From Alsobacter sp964544365 (GTDB lineage: Bacteria; Pseudomonadota; Alphaproteobacteria; Rhizobiales; Beijerinckiaceae), in NCBI GenBank assembly GCA_964544365.1, contig CAZJCW010000239.1, positions 1 to 6,936 on the forward strand: a stretch of DNA of 6,936 nt, read 5' to 3'. The position numbers were made by a program, and so were the translations under genes. This document shows, one piece after another, positions 6,574 to 6,936 of this stretch (positions within the stretch are counted from its first letter, which is position 1; each line of letters starts with the position of its first letter). Under the pieces are notes generated by a model that was given only the letters and a program-made list of their open reading frames with translations, did not search any database and had not been told where the DNA came from.

Positions 6574-6936
6574 TGGATATCCGCGCCGCAGAAATCTCCG
6601 CGATCCTCAAGGACCAGATCAAGAATTTCGGGTCCGAGGCCGAGGTCACAGAAGTGGGTCAGGTGCTGTCCGTCGGTGACGGCATCGCGCGCGCCTTCGG
6701 GCTCGACAACGTCCAGGCGGGCGAGATGGTCGAGTTCGAGAACGGCGTTCGCGGCATGGCGCTGAACCTCGAGACCGACAACGTCGGCATCGTGATCTTC
6801 GGCTCCGACCGGGACATCAAGGAAGGCCAGACGGTCAAGCGGACCGGCGCCATCGTGGACGCCCCGGTCGGCAAGGGTCTCCTCGGCCGCGTCGTCGACG
6901 CGCTGGGCAACCCGATCGACGGCAAGGGCCCGATCA
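6573..6936 (+). CDS. atpA: ATP synthase F1 subunit alpha, N-terminal part
   Basis: The first 121 codons are visible and the gene runs off the window end. Alpha alternates with beta in the F1 hexamer and carries non-catalytic nucleotide sites. The start MDIRAAEISAILKDQIKNF is the conserved N-terminal helix that contacts delta. It is followed by the beta-barrel domain with GQVLSVGDGIARAFGLDNVQ (about residues 29-48) and EMVEFENG. GRVVDALGNPIDGKGP then leads into the nucleotide-binding domain. The Walker A motif lies beyond the window, so integrity of the core cannot be judged. ATG at 6573 overlaps the atpH stop by one base and has a ribosome site seven bases upstream, so coupling to atpH is expected. 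Atypical features are not seen. Confidence 0.96.
   Translation, partial: MDIRAAEISAILKDQIKNFGSEAEVTEVGQVLSVGDGIARAFGLDNVQAGEMVEFENGVRGMALNLETDNVGIVIFGSDRDIKEGQTVKRTGAIVDAPVGKGLLGRVVDALGNPIDGKGPI

Overview
The window is a GC-rich stretch of ordinary chromosomal housekeeping DNA. It most likely comes from an alphaproteobacterium of the Rhizobiales/Hyphomicrobiales type. Three things point there: the neighbourhood 2-oxoglutarate dehydrogenase E2 - lipoamide dehydrogenase - xerC - priA - atpH - atpA; an F1 operon that opens with atpH and has no F0 genes directly before it; and GC-rich palindromic repeats between genes. The genus cannot be fixed from sequence alone.

Layout, left to right. Positions 1-520 hold the 3' end of odhB (sucB), the E2 core of 2-oxoglutarate dehydrogenase. 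A 129-base gap (521-649) is largely filled by a nested palindromic repeat. lpd (650-2047) encodes the E3 component of the same complex. A strong hairpin terminator (2088-2119) separates lpd from a convergent small minus-strand gene (2142-2321), which encodes an unrecognised 59-residue protein with a clear signal peptide. The minus-strand xerC (2536-3489) encodes a tyrosine recombinase with all its catalytic residues. priA (3537-5741, plus strand) is divergent from xerC across only 47 bases and encodes the replication-restart helicase. A 271-base non-coding stretch (5742-6012) holds a weak promoter candidate and a conspicuous leader hairpin. It leads into the F1 ATP synthase genes atpH (6013-6573) and atpA (from 6573, cut by the window end), which overlap by one base.

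The genes fall into three blocks: TCA-cycle 2-oxoglutarate oxidation (odhB, lpd), chromosome maintenance (xerC for dimer resolution, priA for restart of stalled forks), and ATP synthesis (atpH, atpA). All recognisable proteins have normal length and intact key residues.

I found no CRISPR array, tRNA, rRNA, insertion sequence, defence island or unknown multi-gene system. The points worth a second look are small: the palindromic element, the orphan small exported protein, a likely leaderless start for priA, a shared promoter-like motif, and the atpH leader hairpin.
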